Positions 50,900-59,225 of a DNA stretch of 64,000 bases are shown here, piece by piece (position 1 is the stretch's first letter; every line of letters starts with the position of its first letter). A model generated the notes under the pieces. It was not told the origin of the DNA. It saw nothing but the letters and a program-made list of their open reading frames with translations, and did no database searches. The DNA is from Bradyrhizobium sp. ISRA464 (GTDB lineage: Bacteria; Pseudomonadota; Alphaproteobacteria; Rhizobiales; Xanthobacteraceae). The stretch lies in contig NZ_CP094526.1 in the NCBI RefSeq assembly GCF_029910095.1, forward strand, positions 1,426,001 to 1,490,000. The letters are read 5' to 3'. The position numbers and the translations under genes were made by a program.

Positions 50900-51934
50900 A
50901 TGGTGTCATCGGACAACGGCAAACCGGCGTCGCGCGCCGGCCGGGGTTTTGCGAAAGCGCGCGCGGTCTTTGACGGCCTGCGCAGCCATGGCAGCTTCTG
51001 GCTGAAGGCGTTGTCGCAACCGACCATCGATCTCAGCCTGCGCACCCAGGCCGGCCAGCGCACCCGCATCGTCGAATCGCCAGGCCTGTCGCTGCCGAAG
51101 GACGAGCTCGACGCGCTTGTCGCGCAGCTGCGCATCGTCGCGGCGAAGACCCTGCCGCAGGCGAGCTTGACCTACGGCATCTTCTCCGGCGAGCCCGAGC
51201 GATTGTCGCGCGCCATCGTCACCTTGATCTGCGAGGAGGACAGCGGCCGGCCGATCGCATTCAACGCGCTGTCCGTGATGGACGTGCCGCTCGACGGCGA
51301 ATTGACCGAAGTCACCCATCTCGGCCTCGTGATGGTCGACCCCGGCGTGCGCGGGCAGGGGCTGTCCTGGGTGCTCTATGGCCTCACCGCGTTGGTGCTG
51401 TTTGCCCGCGACGGCCTGCGGCCGAAATGGATCTCCAACGTCACTCAGGTGCCGGCGGTGGCCGGCATGGTCAGCGACACCTTCTCCGACGTGTTTCCGT
51501 CGCCGCTGCCGGGCGCGCGGCAGAGCTTCGCCCATCTGCAGCTCGCACGCGGCATCATGGCGAAGCACCGCGCCGTGTTCGGCGTCGGCGAGGAGGCCGG
51601 CTTCGACGAGACGCGTTCGGTTATCACCAACGCCTATACCGGCGGCTCGGACGCGCTGAAGAAGACTTTTGAGGGCGCGCCGAAGCATCGCGACGCCGTC
51701 TACAACGACTTTTGCCAGCGCGAGCTCAATTACGATCGCGGCGACGACGTGCTGCAGCTCGGCCGCATCGATCTTGCCGGTGCGCGCCGCTATCTCCTGA
51801 GCGAAGTGCCTCCCGGCTCGCTGCCGGCGCTGCTTGCGGCCTCCGCGATGCTGGCGCTGCAGCGGCTGGTGCTGCCGGTGGTCTACTGGCTGGACGACAC
51901 CCGCGCCTTCGGCACGTTGCGGCCGCGGAGGTAG
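50900..51934 (+). CDS. GNAT-like acetyltransferase-domain protein
   Basis: The 344-residue protein contains a GNAT-like motif A in the centre, VTHLGLVMVDPGVRGQGLSW (about 140-160), with the pattern V-x-P-x-x-R-G-x-G-L, and hydrophobic C-terminal residues (LLAASAMLALQRLVLPVVYW). GGCAGGAACC precedes the ATG. Substrate unknown. It is the third gene of the pspA cluster. Confidence 0.6.
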   Translation: MVSSDNGKPASRAGRGFAKARAVFDGLRSHGSFWLKALSQPTIDLSLRTQAGQRTRIVESPGLSLPKDELDALVAQLRIVAAKTLPQASLTYGIFSGEPERLSRAIVTLICEEDSGRPIAFNALSVMDVPLDGELTEVTHLGLVMVDPGVRGQGLSWVLYGLTALVLFARDGLRPKWISNVTQVPAVAGMVSDTFSDVFPSPLPGARQSFAHLQLARGIMAKHRAVFGVGEEAGFDETRSVITNAYTGGSDALKKTFEGAPKHRDAVYNDFCQRELNYDRGDDVLQLGRIDLAGARRYLLSEVPPGSLPALLAASAMLALQRLVLPVVYWLDDTRAFGTLRPRR

Positions 51935-51951
51935 GATGCCGAGGCGACACG

Positions 51952-52038
51952 ATGACTTTTGACCACGACTCGTTTACCGGCCGCGCGACGGCAGAAGCTG
52001 GCGCCGAAGCCATCGATCATCCGACGGGCGGACCATGA
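51952..52038 (+). CDS. Tiny ORF (28 aa), translationally coupled to the next gene
   Basis: MTFDHDSFTGRATAEAGAEA, then IDHPTGGP and stop; its TGA overlaps the start of the membrane-protein gene as ATGA. GAGGCGACAC precedes it. Too short to be certain, but the overlap suggests a leader or coupling peptide. Confidence 0.35.
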   Translation: MTFDHDSFTGRATAEAGAEAIDHPTGGP

Positions 52039-53234
52039 CGTCGGGCGTGATCGCCGATTCCATCGTCAATCTCTGCGGCGCCATCGGGCTTGCCGTGGCG
52101 ATGATGACATTCTATCGCCGCGACCCCAGGAGCCCGCTGACCCGGCGTCTGTTGTTCGCGCTCGGCGTGATCGCGATCCTGTTCCTGGATCGGGGCCTGG
52201 CGTGGTGGACCGGAAGCCGGCTGCTCGATCGCCTCTCGGTGATCCCGGCCTCGTTGATCCCGCTCGGCGCCCTGATCGTCACCGAGGGCATTTTGCGGCG
52301 GCATGCGCCGCGCGCGGTGAAGATCGCGGCGCTCGGCGGCGGCATCCTGCTCGGCCTCGGCGGCTTGCTCGGCCTGCAGCGCTTCGTGATGCCCTATGCG
52401 ATCACGCTGGCGCTGTTCCAGCTATCGGGCTTCGCGACCTGCGCCGTTCTGCTCGCGACGCGCGACCGCTCGGCGCTGATGGCCACGGAAAATCGCAGCA
52501 TCGGGCGGCTCGCGGTCGGCGCGCTGCTGGTGATCCCGTTCATCCTCACCGACTTTCGCACGTTATTTCCGCACATTCCGGTGCGGCTCGGCGCCCTTGG
52601 CACGCTGTTGACCGTGACCGTGATGCTGATCGCAGGCGGCGGGGCCGAGACGCGCCGGCATGGACTGGCGATGATGGCGCTGCGGCTGATCGGTTCGGGC
52701 TTGCTCGGATTTGCCGCCGCCTTTATGGCGCCCGATGTCGATGCGGCGCAGATCGTTCGTTTCGTCGCCGTCGCGATTGCCGGCGTGCTCACCATCGGCT
52801 TGATGACGGACGCGCTGCGCGCGCTGTTCGAATCGCAGGAGCCGGGCGTGCTCAATTCGGTCGCGGCGTCGCCGGCGCAGACGCGGGAGCAGCTGATCGC
52901 CGAGCTTGCACGTCATCCGATCTTCGAAAGCGCGCGTCGCTTCCGCGAAAGCGAGCTCGCCGCTTACGATCCGCTGCTGCTCCGCGACTTCCTGTCGCCC
53001 CGGCGCGTGCTCCGCCGTTCCGACGCTCCATGGGGGCTGTCGCCGATCGAGCCTGCGGTCGAGCGCATGGTCTCGCTGCTGACGGCCAACAGCGCCACGC
53101 ATGTCATCGTGCTCGCCCATGATCCGCTCGACCTGATCGTGCTGGCGGTGCCGGTGACGGCGGCCGATCCCGCCACCGAGACCGCGCTGGCGCTGGTGCG
53201 GCGGCTGCTGGCGCTGACGCCGGAGGCCAAATGA
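52035..53234 (+). CDS. Multi-pass membrane hypothetical protein
   Basis: The 399-residue protein has about eight to nine hydrophobic helices in its first 250 residues (LCGAIGLAVAMMTFYRRDPR, LFALGVIAILFLDRGLAWWT, AVGALLVIPFILTDFRTLFP) and a soluble C-terminal region (AQTREQLIAELARHPIFESA) resembling no enzyme I know. It is the last gene of the pspA cluster and so probably works in the envelope. Confidence 0.7.
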   Translation: MTSGVIADSIVNLCGAIGLAVAMMTFYRRDPRSPLTRRLLFALGVIAILFLDRGLAWWTGSRLLDRLSVIPASLIPLGALIVTEGILRRHAPRAVKIAALGGGILLGLGGLLGLQRFVMPYAITLALFQLSGFATCAVLLATRDRSALMATENRSIGRLAVGALLVIPFILTDFRTLFPHIPVRLGALGTLLTVTVMLIAGGGAETRRHGLAMMALRLIGSGLLGFAAAFMAPDVDAAQIVRFVAVAIAGVLTIGLMTDALRALFESQEPGVLNSVAASPAQTREQLIAELARHPIFESARRFRESELAAYDPLLLRDFLSPRRVLRRSDAPWGLSPIEPAVERMVSLLTANSATHVIVLAHDPLDLIVLAVPVTAADPATETALALVRRLLALTPEAK

Positions 53235-53421
53235 TGCTCGAAATCCGGAAGGGGGATCGCAGGACGGCCCCGAACAATGGCCAAAACCCCGGCATTTTAG
53301 GCTGCTGGTCGACTGGCTGATTGTCCGAGCGCCTCACGCGTGCTGCCCGATATCTCCGCTGTCAAAGTTTCATGCGATCGTGCTATGACGCCGCCCGCAA
53401 ACCAACGACCGGTGTGGATTT

Positions 53422-53628
53422 ATGTCGAAGCAGTCGATGCGTGAGGAGGCCGAGCGCCTGATCCGCGAAACCATGGAAAAGCGGAACCTCGTCGTCAAGC
53501 AGGGCATGACCCGGATCGAGGCCGTCTGCGGCAAATGCGGCGCGCCGAACCGCGTGCAGGCGGAAAAGGGCCAGTCCCGCGTCAAATTCGCCTGCAAGCA
53601 GTGCGGTCACAAGCAGGAAACGCTCTGA
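53422..53628 (+). CDS. Small zinc-ribbon protein
   Basis: The 68-residue protein has two Cys-x-x-Cys pairs, VCGKCGAPNR and FACKQCGHKQ, 20 residues apart, so it should bind one zinc. The N-terminus is a charged helix (REEAERLIRETMEKRNLVVK). Function unknown. Confidence 0.75.
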   Translation: MSKQSMREEAERLIRETMEKRNLVVKQGMTRIEAVCGKCGAPNRVQAEKGQSRVKFACKQCGHKQETL

Positions 53629-53656
53629 GCATTGCCCTGAGCGATCGGGAAAATCC

Positions 53657-53740
53657 CGTAGCGTGGGTTAGCGAAGCGTAACCCACCAATTTGGTTCACC
53701 ATGAAGTTGGTGGGTTACGCCTGCGGCTAACCCACCGCAC
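53657..53740. repeat. GTGGGTTA/TAACCCAC palindromic intergenic repeat
   Basis: GTGGGTTAGCGAAGCGTAACCCAC and, after a 25-bp spacer, GGTGGGTTACGCCTGCGGCTAACCCACC; both halves are palindromic and partly homologous. It lies between the zinc-ribbon gene and the end of the convergent SDR gene. Confidence 0.7.
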
Positions 53741-53746
53741 AGGCTC

Positions 53747-54598
53747 TCACTTCCCCTTCACAAATGCCGCGAACGCATCCGCGTAATCCGGATGCCAGCG
53801 CGACAGCGCGGGGCGGTTCTCGACGATATCTCCCGCGGCCCAGAGGATGCGGCGCTCGTCGAGCGCGCGCGGCACGTCGTTGTCGGGGCAGAGGATGTAG
53901 AAATCGCCCGCCTCGAGCCGTTCGATCATGAAGTCGACGGTCTGCTCTGCGGTCCAGGCGCCTGCCGGCTTCTCGGTGCGGCCGCGCGCGGTCAGCCCGG
54001 TGAAGACGAAGCCCGGGATCAACAGATGCGCTGATATCTTGCAGCCGTCGGTGTTGCGCAATTCGTGCTGCAGCGCCTCGGTGAACGCCTTCACGCCGGC
54101 CTTGGAGACATTGTAGGCGGGATCGCCGGGCGGCGTGGTGATTCCTTGCTTGGAGCCGGTGTTGATGATCAGCCCCGGCTTGCCGCGCTTGATCATGTTG
54201 GGCGCGAAGGCCTGCGTGCCGTTGATCACGCCCCACAGATTGACGGCGAGGATGCGCTGCCAGTTGTCGGCGGGTCCGAACGTCGTGCTGCCGGGCTGGA
54301 TGCCGGCATTGTTCATCAGGATGTCGGTGCCGCCGAAGCGTTTTGCGACCGCCGCCTCGAGGCCCGCGACCTCGTCGGCGCGGCTGACGTCGACCGCCGC
54401 GGTCATGATGTCGGCCGCACCGCCCGGTGCCGCAGATGACAGTTTCGTCGTAGCATCCTTCAGCCTGTTATCGCCGAGATCGGCGATGCAGACCTTCATG
54501 CCGGCCTTCGCGAAGCGCAGTGCGGCGGCAAGCCCGATGCCGGATGCGCCTCCGGTGATCACGGCAACATGATTTGGCGATATCGCGGGATGAGGCAT
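53747..54598 (-). CDS. Short-chain dehydrogenase/reductase
   Basis: The 283-residue SDR has the NAD(P)-binding TGGASGIGLAAALRFAKAG, the structural NNAG in DILMNNAGIQPGST, the catalytic Ser in LIINTGSKQG and YxxxK in DPAYNVSKAGVKAF. It reduces or oxidises an alcohol/ketone; substrate unknown. The start at 54598 excludes a non-conserved extension. It is divergent from an aldehyde dehydrogenase gene. Confidence 0.92.
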   Translation of the reverse strand: MPHPAISPNHVAVITGGASGIGLAAALRFAKAGMKVCIADLGDNRLKDATTKLSSAAPGGAADIMTAAVDVSRADEVAGLEAAVAKRFGGTDILMNNAGIQPGSTTFGPADNWQRILAVNLWGVINGTQAFAPNMIKRGKPGLIINTGSKQGITTPPGDPAYNVSKAGVKAFTEALQHELRNTDGCKISAHLLIPGFVFTGLTARGRTEKPAGAWTAEQTVDFMIERLEAGDFYILCPDNDVPRALDERRILWAAGDIVENRPALSRWHPDYADAFAAFVKGK

Positions 54599-54799
54599 CG
54601 ACGGTCTCCGGACACATATGTGGCTGACACTTACAACGCTAGCATAACGCGCGCGCCATGTACGCAGGCGCATGGGAGGTTTTCGTGCGCGCCGTCCTGT
54701 TCAACGCCCGCGCGGCTTTACGGTTTCGCGCCTGCGCTGTAGAATTCGAGATATAACGCTTCCAAACGACTTCAGCCGACATTTACAGGGAGTGCAAAC

Positions 54800-56296
54800 A
54801 TGGCTGTTTCGCAGGCTGTTCCGATCACGCGCCATCCTTATGCCGATGGCTCCTACAAGAAGATGCTGATCGACGGCAAATGGGTCGACGCCGCCTCTGG
54901 CAAGAAGTTCGAAACGCATAACCCCGCGACCGGCGAGCTGCTCGCGACCGTCGCCGAGGGCGATGCGGAAGATATCAACCGTGCGGTCGCCGCCGCGCGC
55001 CGGGCATTCGAGGGTGCCTGGAGCAAGGTCAAGCCGTATGAGCGGCAGAACCTGCTGCTCAAGCTTGCCGATCTCGTCGAAGCGAATTTCGAGGAATTGT
55101 CCCAGCTCGATACGCTCGACATGGGCGCGCCGATCAGCCGCACCCGCGGCAACCGGCTGCGCGCGCTCGGCATGTTGCGCTATTACGCGGGCCAGGCGAC
55201 CGCGATCCATGGCGAGACCATCGAGAACTCGCTGCCCGGCGAGATCTTCTCCTACACGCTGAAGGAGCCGATCGGCGTGGTCGGCGCCATCATCCCGTGG
55301 AACGGGCCGCTGACTGCGACGATCTGGAAGATTGGTCCTGCGATCGCGACCGGCTGCACCGTGGTGCTGAAGCCCGCCGAGGAATCGCCGCTGACCTCGC
55401 TGCGCATCGCCGAGCTCTGCATGGAGGCCGGCATTCCGCCCGGCGTCGTCAACGTCGTGCCGGGCTATGGCGAGACCGCGGGCGCAGCGCTCGCGTCCCA
55501 TCCGGATGTCGACAAGGTCGCCTTCACCGGCTCGCACCTCACGGGCCAGTCGATCATCCGCGCCTCGGCCGGCAACCTCAAGCGCGTCTCGCTCGAGCTT
55601 GGCGGCAAGTCGCCGGACATCGTGTTTGCCGACGCCGATCTCGACGCGGCGGTTCCGGGCGCGGCGATGGCGGTGTTCGCCAATTCCGGCCAGATCTGCA
55701 GCGCCGGCACTCGGCTGTTCGTCGAGCAGAAGGTCTATGACGAATTCGTCGGCCGCGTCGCCGAGTTCGGCAAGAAGCTGCAGGTCGGCAACGGCCTCGA
55801 TCCCAACACCCAGATCGGCCCGCTGGTGTCGCAACAGCAGATGGAGCGCGTGTCTGGTTATCTCGAGATCGGCCAGAAGGAAGGCGCCAGGGCTGTTGCC
55901 GGCGGCGGGCGTCTCACGGAGGGCGCTCTGTCGAAGGGCTATTTCGTGCAGCCGACGGTGTTCGCCAATGTGCAGGACACCATGCGCATCGCGCAGGAGG
56001 AGATCTTCGGACCGGTGATCTCGGCGATCTCGTTCAAGGATCCGGACGAATTGATCAAGCGCGCCAATGCCACGACCTTCGGGCTTGGCTCGGGCGTGTG
56101 GACCACCAATGTCAGCAAGGCGCACCAGGTCGCGAAGGCGCTGCGCGCCGGCTCAGTCTGGGTCAATTGCTACCAGGCCATGGACCCGGCGGTGCCGTTC
56201 GGCGGCTACAAGATGAGCGGCTACGGCCGCGAGTCCGGCAAGCAGCACGTCGAGGAGTACCTCAACGTCAAGGCGGTCTGGATCAAGACGGGCTAG
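54800..56296 (+). CDS. NAD(P)-dependent aldehyde dehydrogenase
   Basis: The 498-residue enzyme has all ALDH landmarks: PWNGPLTATIWKIGPAIATG, FTGSHLTGQSIIRASAG, catalytic Glu in SLELGGKSPDIVF, catalytic Cys in NSGQICSAGTRLFV, and EEIFGPVISA. Length is typical of broad-specificity aldehyde dehydrogenases (betaine/benzaldehyde type). AGGGAGTGCAAAC precedes the start. Together with the divergent SDR it may oxidise an alcohol to an acid. Confidence 0.93.
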   Translation: MAVSQAVPITRHPYADGSYKKMLIDGKWVDAASGKKFETHNPATGELLATVAEGDAEDINRAVAAARRAFEGAWSKVKPYERQNLLLKLADLVEANFEELSQLDTLDMGAPISRTRGNRLRALGMLRYYAGQATAIHGETIENSLPGEIFSYTLKEPIGVVGAIIPWNGPLTATIWKIGPAIATGCTVVLKPAEESPLTSLRIAELCMEAGIPPGVVNVVPGYGETAGAALASHPDVDKVAFTGSHLTGQSIIRASAGNLKRVSLELGGKSPDIVFADADLDAAVPGAAMAVFANSGQICSAGTRLFVEQKVYDEFVGRVAEFGKKLQVGNGLDPNTQIGPLVSQQQMERVSGYLEIGQKEGARAVAGGGRLTEGALSKGYFVQPTVFANVQDTMRIAQEEIFGPVISAISFKDPDELIKRANATTFGLGSGVWTTNVSKAHQVAKALRAGSVWVNCYQAMDPAVPFGGYKMSGYGRESGKQHVEEYLNVKAVWIKTG

Positions 56297-56309
56297 CTGG
56301 TGCTTCTTA

Positions 56310-56450
56310 CCTCTCCCCGCTTGCGGGGAGAGGTCGCCGCGCTCTTGCGCGGCGGGTGAGGGGGTACAGGTCTCAAACCCTCGGCTTGCTCGTGGAGGCA
56401 GCCCCTCACCCCAACCCTCTCCCCGCAAGAGCGGGGCGAGGGAGCCTATT
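56310..56450. repeat. CTCTCCCCGC/GCGGGGAGAG intergenic repeat
   Basis: CCTCTCCCCGCTTGCGGGGAGAGG forms a strong hairpin, then GCGGGTGAGGGG, and a distal inverse CCCCTCACCCCAACCCTCTCCCCGC; related fragments appear at 45599-45624 and 40610-40634. A dispersed repeat of the type common in Rhizobiales. Confidence 0.65.
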
Positions 56451-56559
56451 CTCGGTAAGGTGAGCTTAGTAGGGAACGCCGGCCGCCGCCGGCTACTTTG
56501 CATGGGGTTGTTTTCGATATTTTCACAACGCGCCCCTGCGACGGCCGCCGTTCCTGCTT

Positions 56560-56943
56560 CTACCGCCCCACAGCCTTCTTCGGCTTGCCGATGTCGCTGC
56601 GCAGCGCCTCGAGGTCCTTGCGCACGGCGAGCGCCGCGTCGCGCTCGATCTTCCGGTAGCGCGCCACCAGCGAGAGGCCGAACGGCGTCAGCACCGCGCC
56701 GCCGCCATTCTTGCCGCCGGTCTGCCGTTCCACCGCAGCCTGCCGGCAGATGCGGTTGATCTCGTCGACGAGATCCCAGGCGCGCTTGTAGCTCATGTCC
56801 ATGGCGCGGCCGGCGGCGGAGATCGAGCCGCATTCCCGGATGTTTTCCAGGAGCTGAATCTTGCCCGGCCCGATCCGGTCCTGGGCATCGAGGTCGATGC
56901 GGACGCTGAGGGAGGGGAGCGATGTGGCGCTCGATTTCGGCAT
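56560..56943 (-). CDS. ModE-like molybdate-responsive winged-helix regulator, single domain
   Basis: The 127-residue protein is the ModE N-terminal HTH: GPGKIQLLENIRECGSISAA, GRAMDMSYKRAWDLVDEINR, TGGKNGGGAVLTPFGLSLVA. The molybdate-binding (TOBE) domains of full ModE are missing, as in the common LysR-like ModE-only regulators. No molybdenum genes are near. Start at 56943 was selected because upstream residues are not conserved. Confidence 0.85.
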   Translation of the reverse strand: MPKSSATSLPSLSVRIDLDAQDRIGPGKIQLLENIRECGSISAAGRAMDMSYKRAWDLVDEINRICRQAAVERQTGGKNGGGAVLTPFGLSLVARYRKIERDAALAVRKDLEALRSDIGKPKKAVGR

Positions 56944-57020
56944 GGAGTGTCTGCTTTCTCGCCTTGGCAACCAGATTGCCACTACCTGCATTTGCGAACA
57001 AGATGAACCCGTTAGATAAC

Positions 57021-57090
57021 GGGCATGATCCGGACCCGGAGGGCCGCGCCAGCGCAAAGTGGAAACCGGTTTTCCGAACAGATCATGCCC
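57021..57090. repeat. Palindromic intergenic repeat, class A copy 2
   Basis: GGGCATGATC (57021-57030) and GATCATGCCC (57081-57090) flank AAGTGGAAACCGGTTTTCCG, the same layout as 1899-1974. It ends about 40 bp before the Old Yellow Enzyme gene. Confidence 0.8.
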
Positions 57091-57132
57091 AGCATATAAC
57101 GGGAAACCACATAAGAATTATTTGGGGCAGGC

Positions 57133-58260
57133 ATGAATCCTCCGTCGCTGTTCTCTCCGCTCAAAATCGGTCCCTATCAGCTCAAGCACCGCGTCGTGAT
57201 GGCGCCGCTCACCCGGATGCGGGCAGCGAGGCCGAGCCTCGCGCCGCGGCCGCTGAACGCGGAATATTACGCGCAGCGTGCCACCCGGGGCGGGTTGATC
57301 ATCGCCGAGGCCTCGCCTGTAGTTGAGACCGGCTTCGGCAATCCCGGCGTTCCTGGCATCTACACCGAGGCCCAGATCGCCGGCTGGCGCAAGGTCGTGA
57401 ATGCCGTCCATGCCAAGGGCGGTTTCATCTTCCTGCAGCTCTGGCACGTCGGCCGCGTTTCGCACTCCTCGTTCCAGCCGGGCGGAGCGCTGCCGGTCGC
57501 ACCGTCGGCGGTGGCGATCCCCGAGCTCAAGACGATGACAGCCGATGGCAAGGTTGTCCCGTACGAGACGCCGCGCGCACTCGAGACCAGCGAGATCCCG
57601 CTGATGGTCGAGGCCTACCGCCAGGCCGCGAAGAATGCGCTCGCCGCCGGCTTCGACGGCGTCGAGATCCACGGCGCCAACGGCTATCTGGTCGAGCAGT
57701 TCCTGCAGTCGCGCAGCAACCTCCGTACCGATCAATATGGCGGCTCGATCGAGAACCGCGTCCGCTTCCTGCTGGAGGTGACGCAGGCCGCAATCGACGT
57801 ATGGGGCGCCGACCACCGCGTCGGCGTGCGGTTGTCGCCCTACGGCATCGCCAATGGCAGCGGCGAGGCCGACCCGATGCCGCTGTACAGCCACGCCATC
57901 AAGGCGCTGGACAAGCTCGGGCTCGCCTATCTGCATTTCATCGAGCCGCGCGCCTCCGGCACGGGGCGTGCGGAGGTCAACTGGCAGAACGTGCCGTCGG
58001 CGATGGTGCTGTACCGCCCGATGTGGAGCGGCGTGCTGGTGACGGCCGGTAACTTTCTCGGCGAGAATGCGCAGAGCGCGATCACCGAGGGCCATGCCGA
58101 CGCGATCGCCTTCGGCCGCTACTTCATCTCCAACCCGGACCTGCCGCACCGCCTCGAACGTGGCTATCCGCTGACGCCGTATAACCGCGCCACCTTCTAC
58201 GGCGGCGAGGAGAAGGGGTACACGGATTATCCCGTGCACGGCGAGTTGGCACAGGCGTAA
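57133..58260 (+). CDS. Old Yellow Enzyme family alkene reductase
   Basis: The 375-residue FMN enzyme has the family pattern LFSPLKIGPYQLKHRVVMAP, GGLIIAEASPVVETGFGNPG, FLQLWHVGRVSH, the catalytic His in DGVEIHGANGYLVEQFLQ, TDQYGGSIENRVRF (Tyr proton donor) and AIAFGRYFISNPDLPHRLE. Such NemA-like enzymes reduce activated C=C bonds of enones, maleimides or nitroesters with NAD(P)H. TTTGGGGCAGGC precedes the ATG. Confidence 0.94.
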   Translation: MNPPSLFSPLKIGPYQLKHRVVMAPLTRMRAARPSLAPRPLNAEYYAQRATRGGLIIAEASPVVETGFGNPGVPGIYTEAQIAGWRKVVNAVHAKGGFIFLQLWHVGRVSHSSFQPGGALPVAPSAVAIPELKTMTADGKVVPYETPRALETSEIPLMVEAYRQAAKNALAAGFDGVEIHGANGYLVEQFLQSRSNLRTDQYGGSIENRVRFLLEVTQAAIDVWGADHRVGVRLSPYGIANGSGEADPMPLYSHAIKALDKLGLAYLHFIEPRASGTGRAEVNWQNVPSAMVLYRPMWSGVLVTAGNFLGENAQSAITEGHADAIAFGRYFISNPDLPHRLERGYPLTPYNRATFYGGEEKGYTDYPVHGELAQA

Positions 58261-58266
58261 GTCCTC

Positions 58267-58371
58267 GTAGCCCGCGCGAATGCGCGCCCGATGACAGGCT
58301 CCGCGTAATCCGGGGCCGCTGCATCTACTGATCAACGGTCCCCGGATTTCGCTGCGCTGCATCCGGGCTAC
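58267..58371. repeat. GTAGCCCG/CGGGCTAC palindromic repeat
   Basis: GTAGCCCG (58267-58274) is matched by CGGGCTAC (58364-58371), with inner TAATCCGGGG/CCCCGGATT. It starts right after the OYE stop. Confidence 0.65.
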
Positions 58372-58386
58372 AATGATTGCGGTGCT

Positions 58387-58503
58387 CGTCATTGCGAGCG
58401 AAGCGAAGCAATCCATATGTCGGCGTACGAGGAGCGATGGATTGCTTCCGCCTTCGCCAAGGCTTCGGCGGACAAGTCGTCGCTTTCACTCCTCGCAATG
58501 ACG
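58387..58503. repeat. Dispersed CATTGCGAG/GAAGCAATCCAT repeat, copy 2
   Basis: GTCATTGCGAGCGAAGCGAAGCAATCCAT and the inverse ATGGATTGCTTCCGCC, with a terminal CTCGCAATGAC. Compare 43648-43722 and 61060-61143. Confidence 0.75.
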
Positions 58504-58525
58504 GTGGGTGAATGGAGCGACCCCG

Positions 58526-59044
58526 ATGTTTCCGGAAGACGATGAATTTGCGCCGGCAAAAAAGCCGAAACCCGTGGCGCTGGCCAAGCCTGCCGCGGGG
58601 CAGTGCCTGTGCGGCAAGGTGTGCTTCGAGATCGACGTGCCAGCGCGCTGGGCATGGCATGACCACACGCAGGCCAGCCGCCGCGCGCATGGCTCGGCCT
58701 ATGCGACCTATGTCGGAAGCTGGCGCAAGCGGTTCCGCATCACGCAAGGCGCAAGCGAGCTCTCGCGTTACGAGGATCCGGCGACCAGGACCGCGCGCAG
58801 CTTCTGCACCACCTGCGGCACGCCCGTCATCTACGAGCGGGCGCGCGCCCCGCACATGGTCAACATCCCGCGCGCGCTGTTTTCCGGGCGCACCGGCCGG
58901 CAACCGCTCTATCACATCGCGATCGAGGAACTGCAGGAATGGGCCTATACCGGCGAGCCGCTGGTGCCGCTGAAAGGCTATCCCGGCGTGGTCTGGCAGC
59001 GCTCGAAAAAGAAGAAGCGCAGCGAGCGGGAAGGGATGTTCTGA
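58526..59044 (+). CDS. GFA/CENP-V family protein
   Basis: The 172-residue protein has the GFA cysteine pattern: GQCLCGKVCFEIDVPARWAW, then FCTTCGTPVIYERARAPHMV, which binds zinc. The family includes glutathione-dependent formaldehyde-activating enzyme-like proteins; many lack proven activity. The basic tail (RSKKKKRSEREG) is typical of rhizobial members. Start 58526 chosen; 58508 is also possible. Confidence 0.85.
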   Translation: MFPEDDEFAPAKKPKPVALAKPAAGQCLCGKVCFEIDVPARWAWHDHTQASRRAHGSAYATYVGSWRKRFRITQGASELSRYEDPATRTARSFCTTCGTPVIYERARAPHMVNIPRALFSGRTGRQPLYHIAIEELQEWAYTGEPLVPLKGYPGVVWQRSKKKKRSEREGMF

Positions 59045-59112
59045 AGCGATTTCGAGCGAAGTGGGCACGGTTCGCGTGAAGCTTTGGTTCTGATTCAGTC
59101 GGAACCAAAGCT
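59042..59112. repeat. Dispersed repeat class B with 11-bp hairpin
   Basis: AGCGATTTCGAGCGAAGTGGGC, ACGGTTCGCGTGAAG, then AGCTTTGGTTC (59080-59090) paired with GAACCAAAGCT (59102-59112). The first part matches, inverted, the repeat at 46796-46848. Confidence 0.65.
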
Positions 59113-59225
59113 CCAGGCGCGCGCCTGCGGAATGCAGCCATGATCGACCGCTCGATTGCTCCCGCCGCGCAAGTTTGGTCATCTCCCATCCCGCGGGCCA
59201 ACGCGTTCGCAGGCGTGGAGGAAAC

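Noticed and set aside
54701..56125. 474-codon minus-strand frame opposite the aldehyde dehydrogenase
   Set aside because: The plus-strand protein has all catalytic ALDH motifs; the minus-strand frame has none.
59080..59112. Hairpin AGCTTTGGTTC/GAACCAAAGCT as an intrinsic terminator of the GFA gene
   Set aside because: No T-run follows the stem; better explained as part of the dispersed class B repeat.
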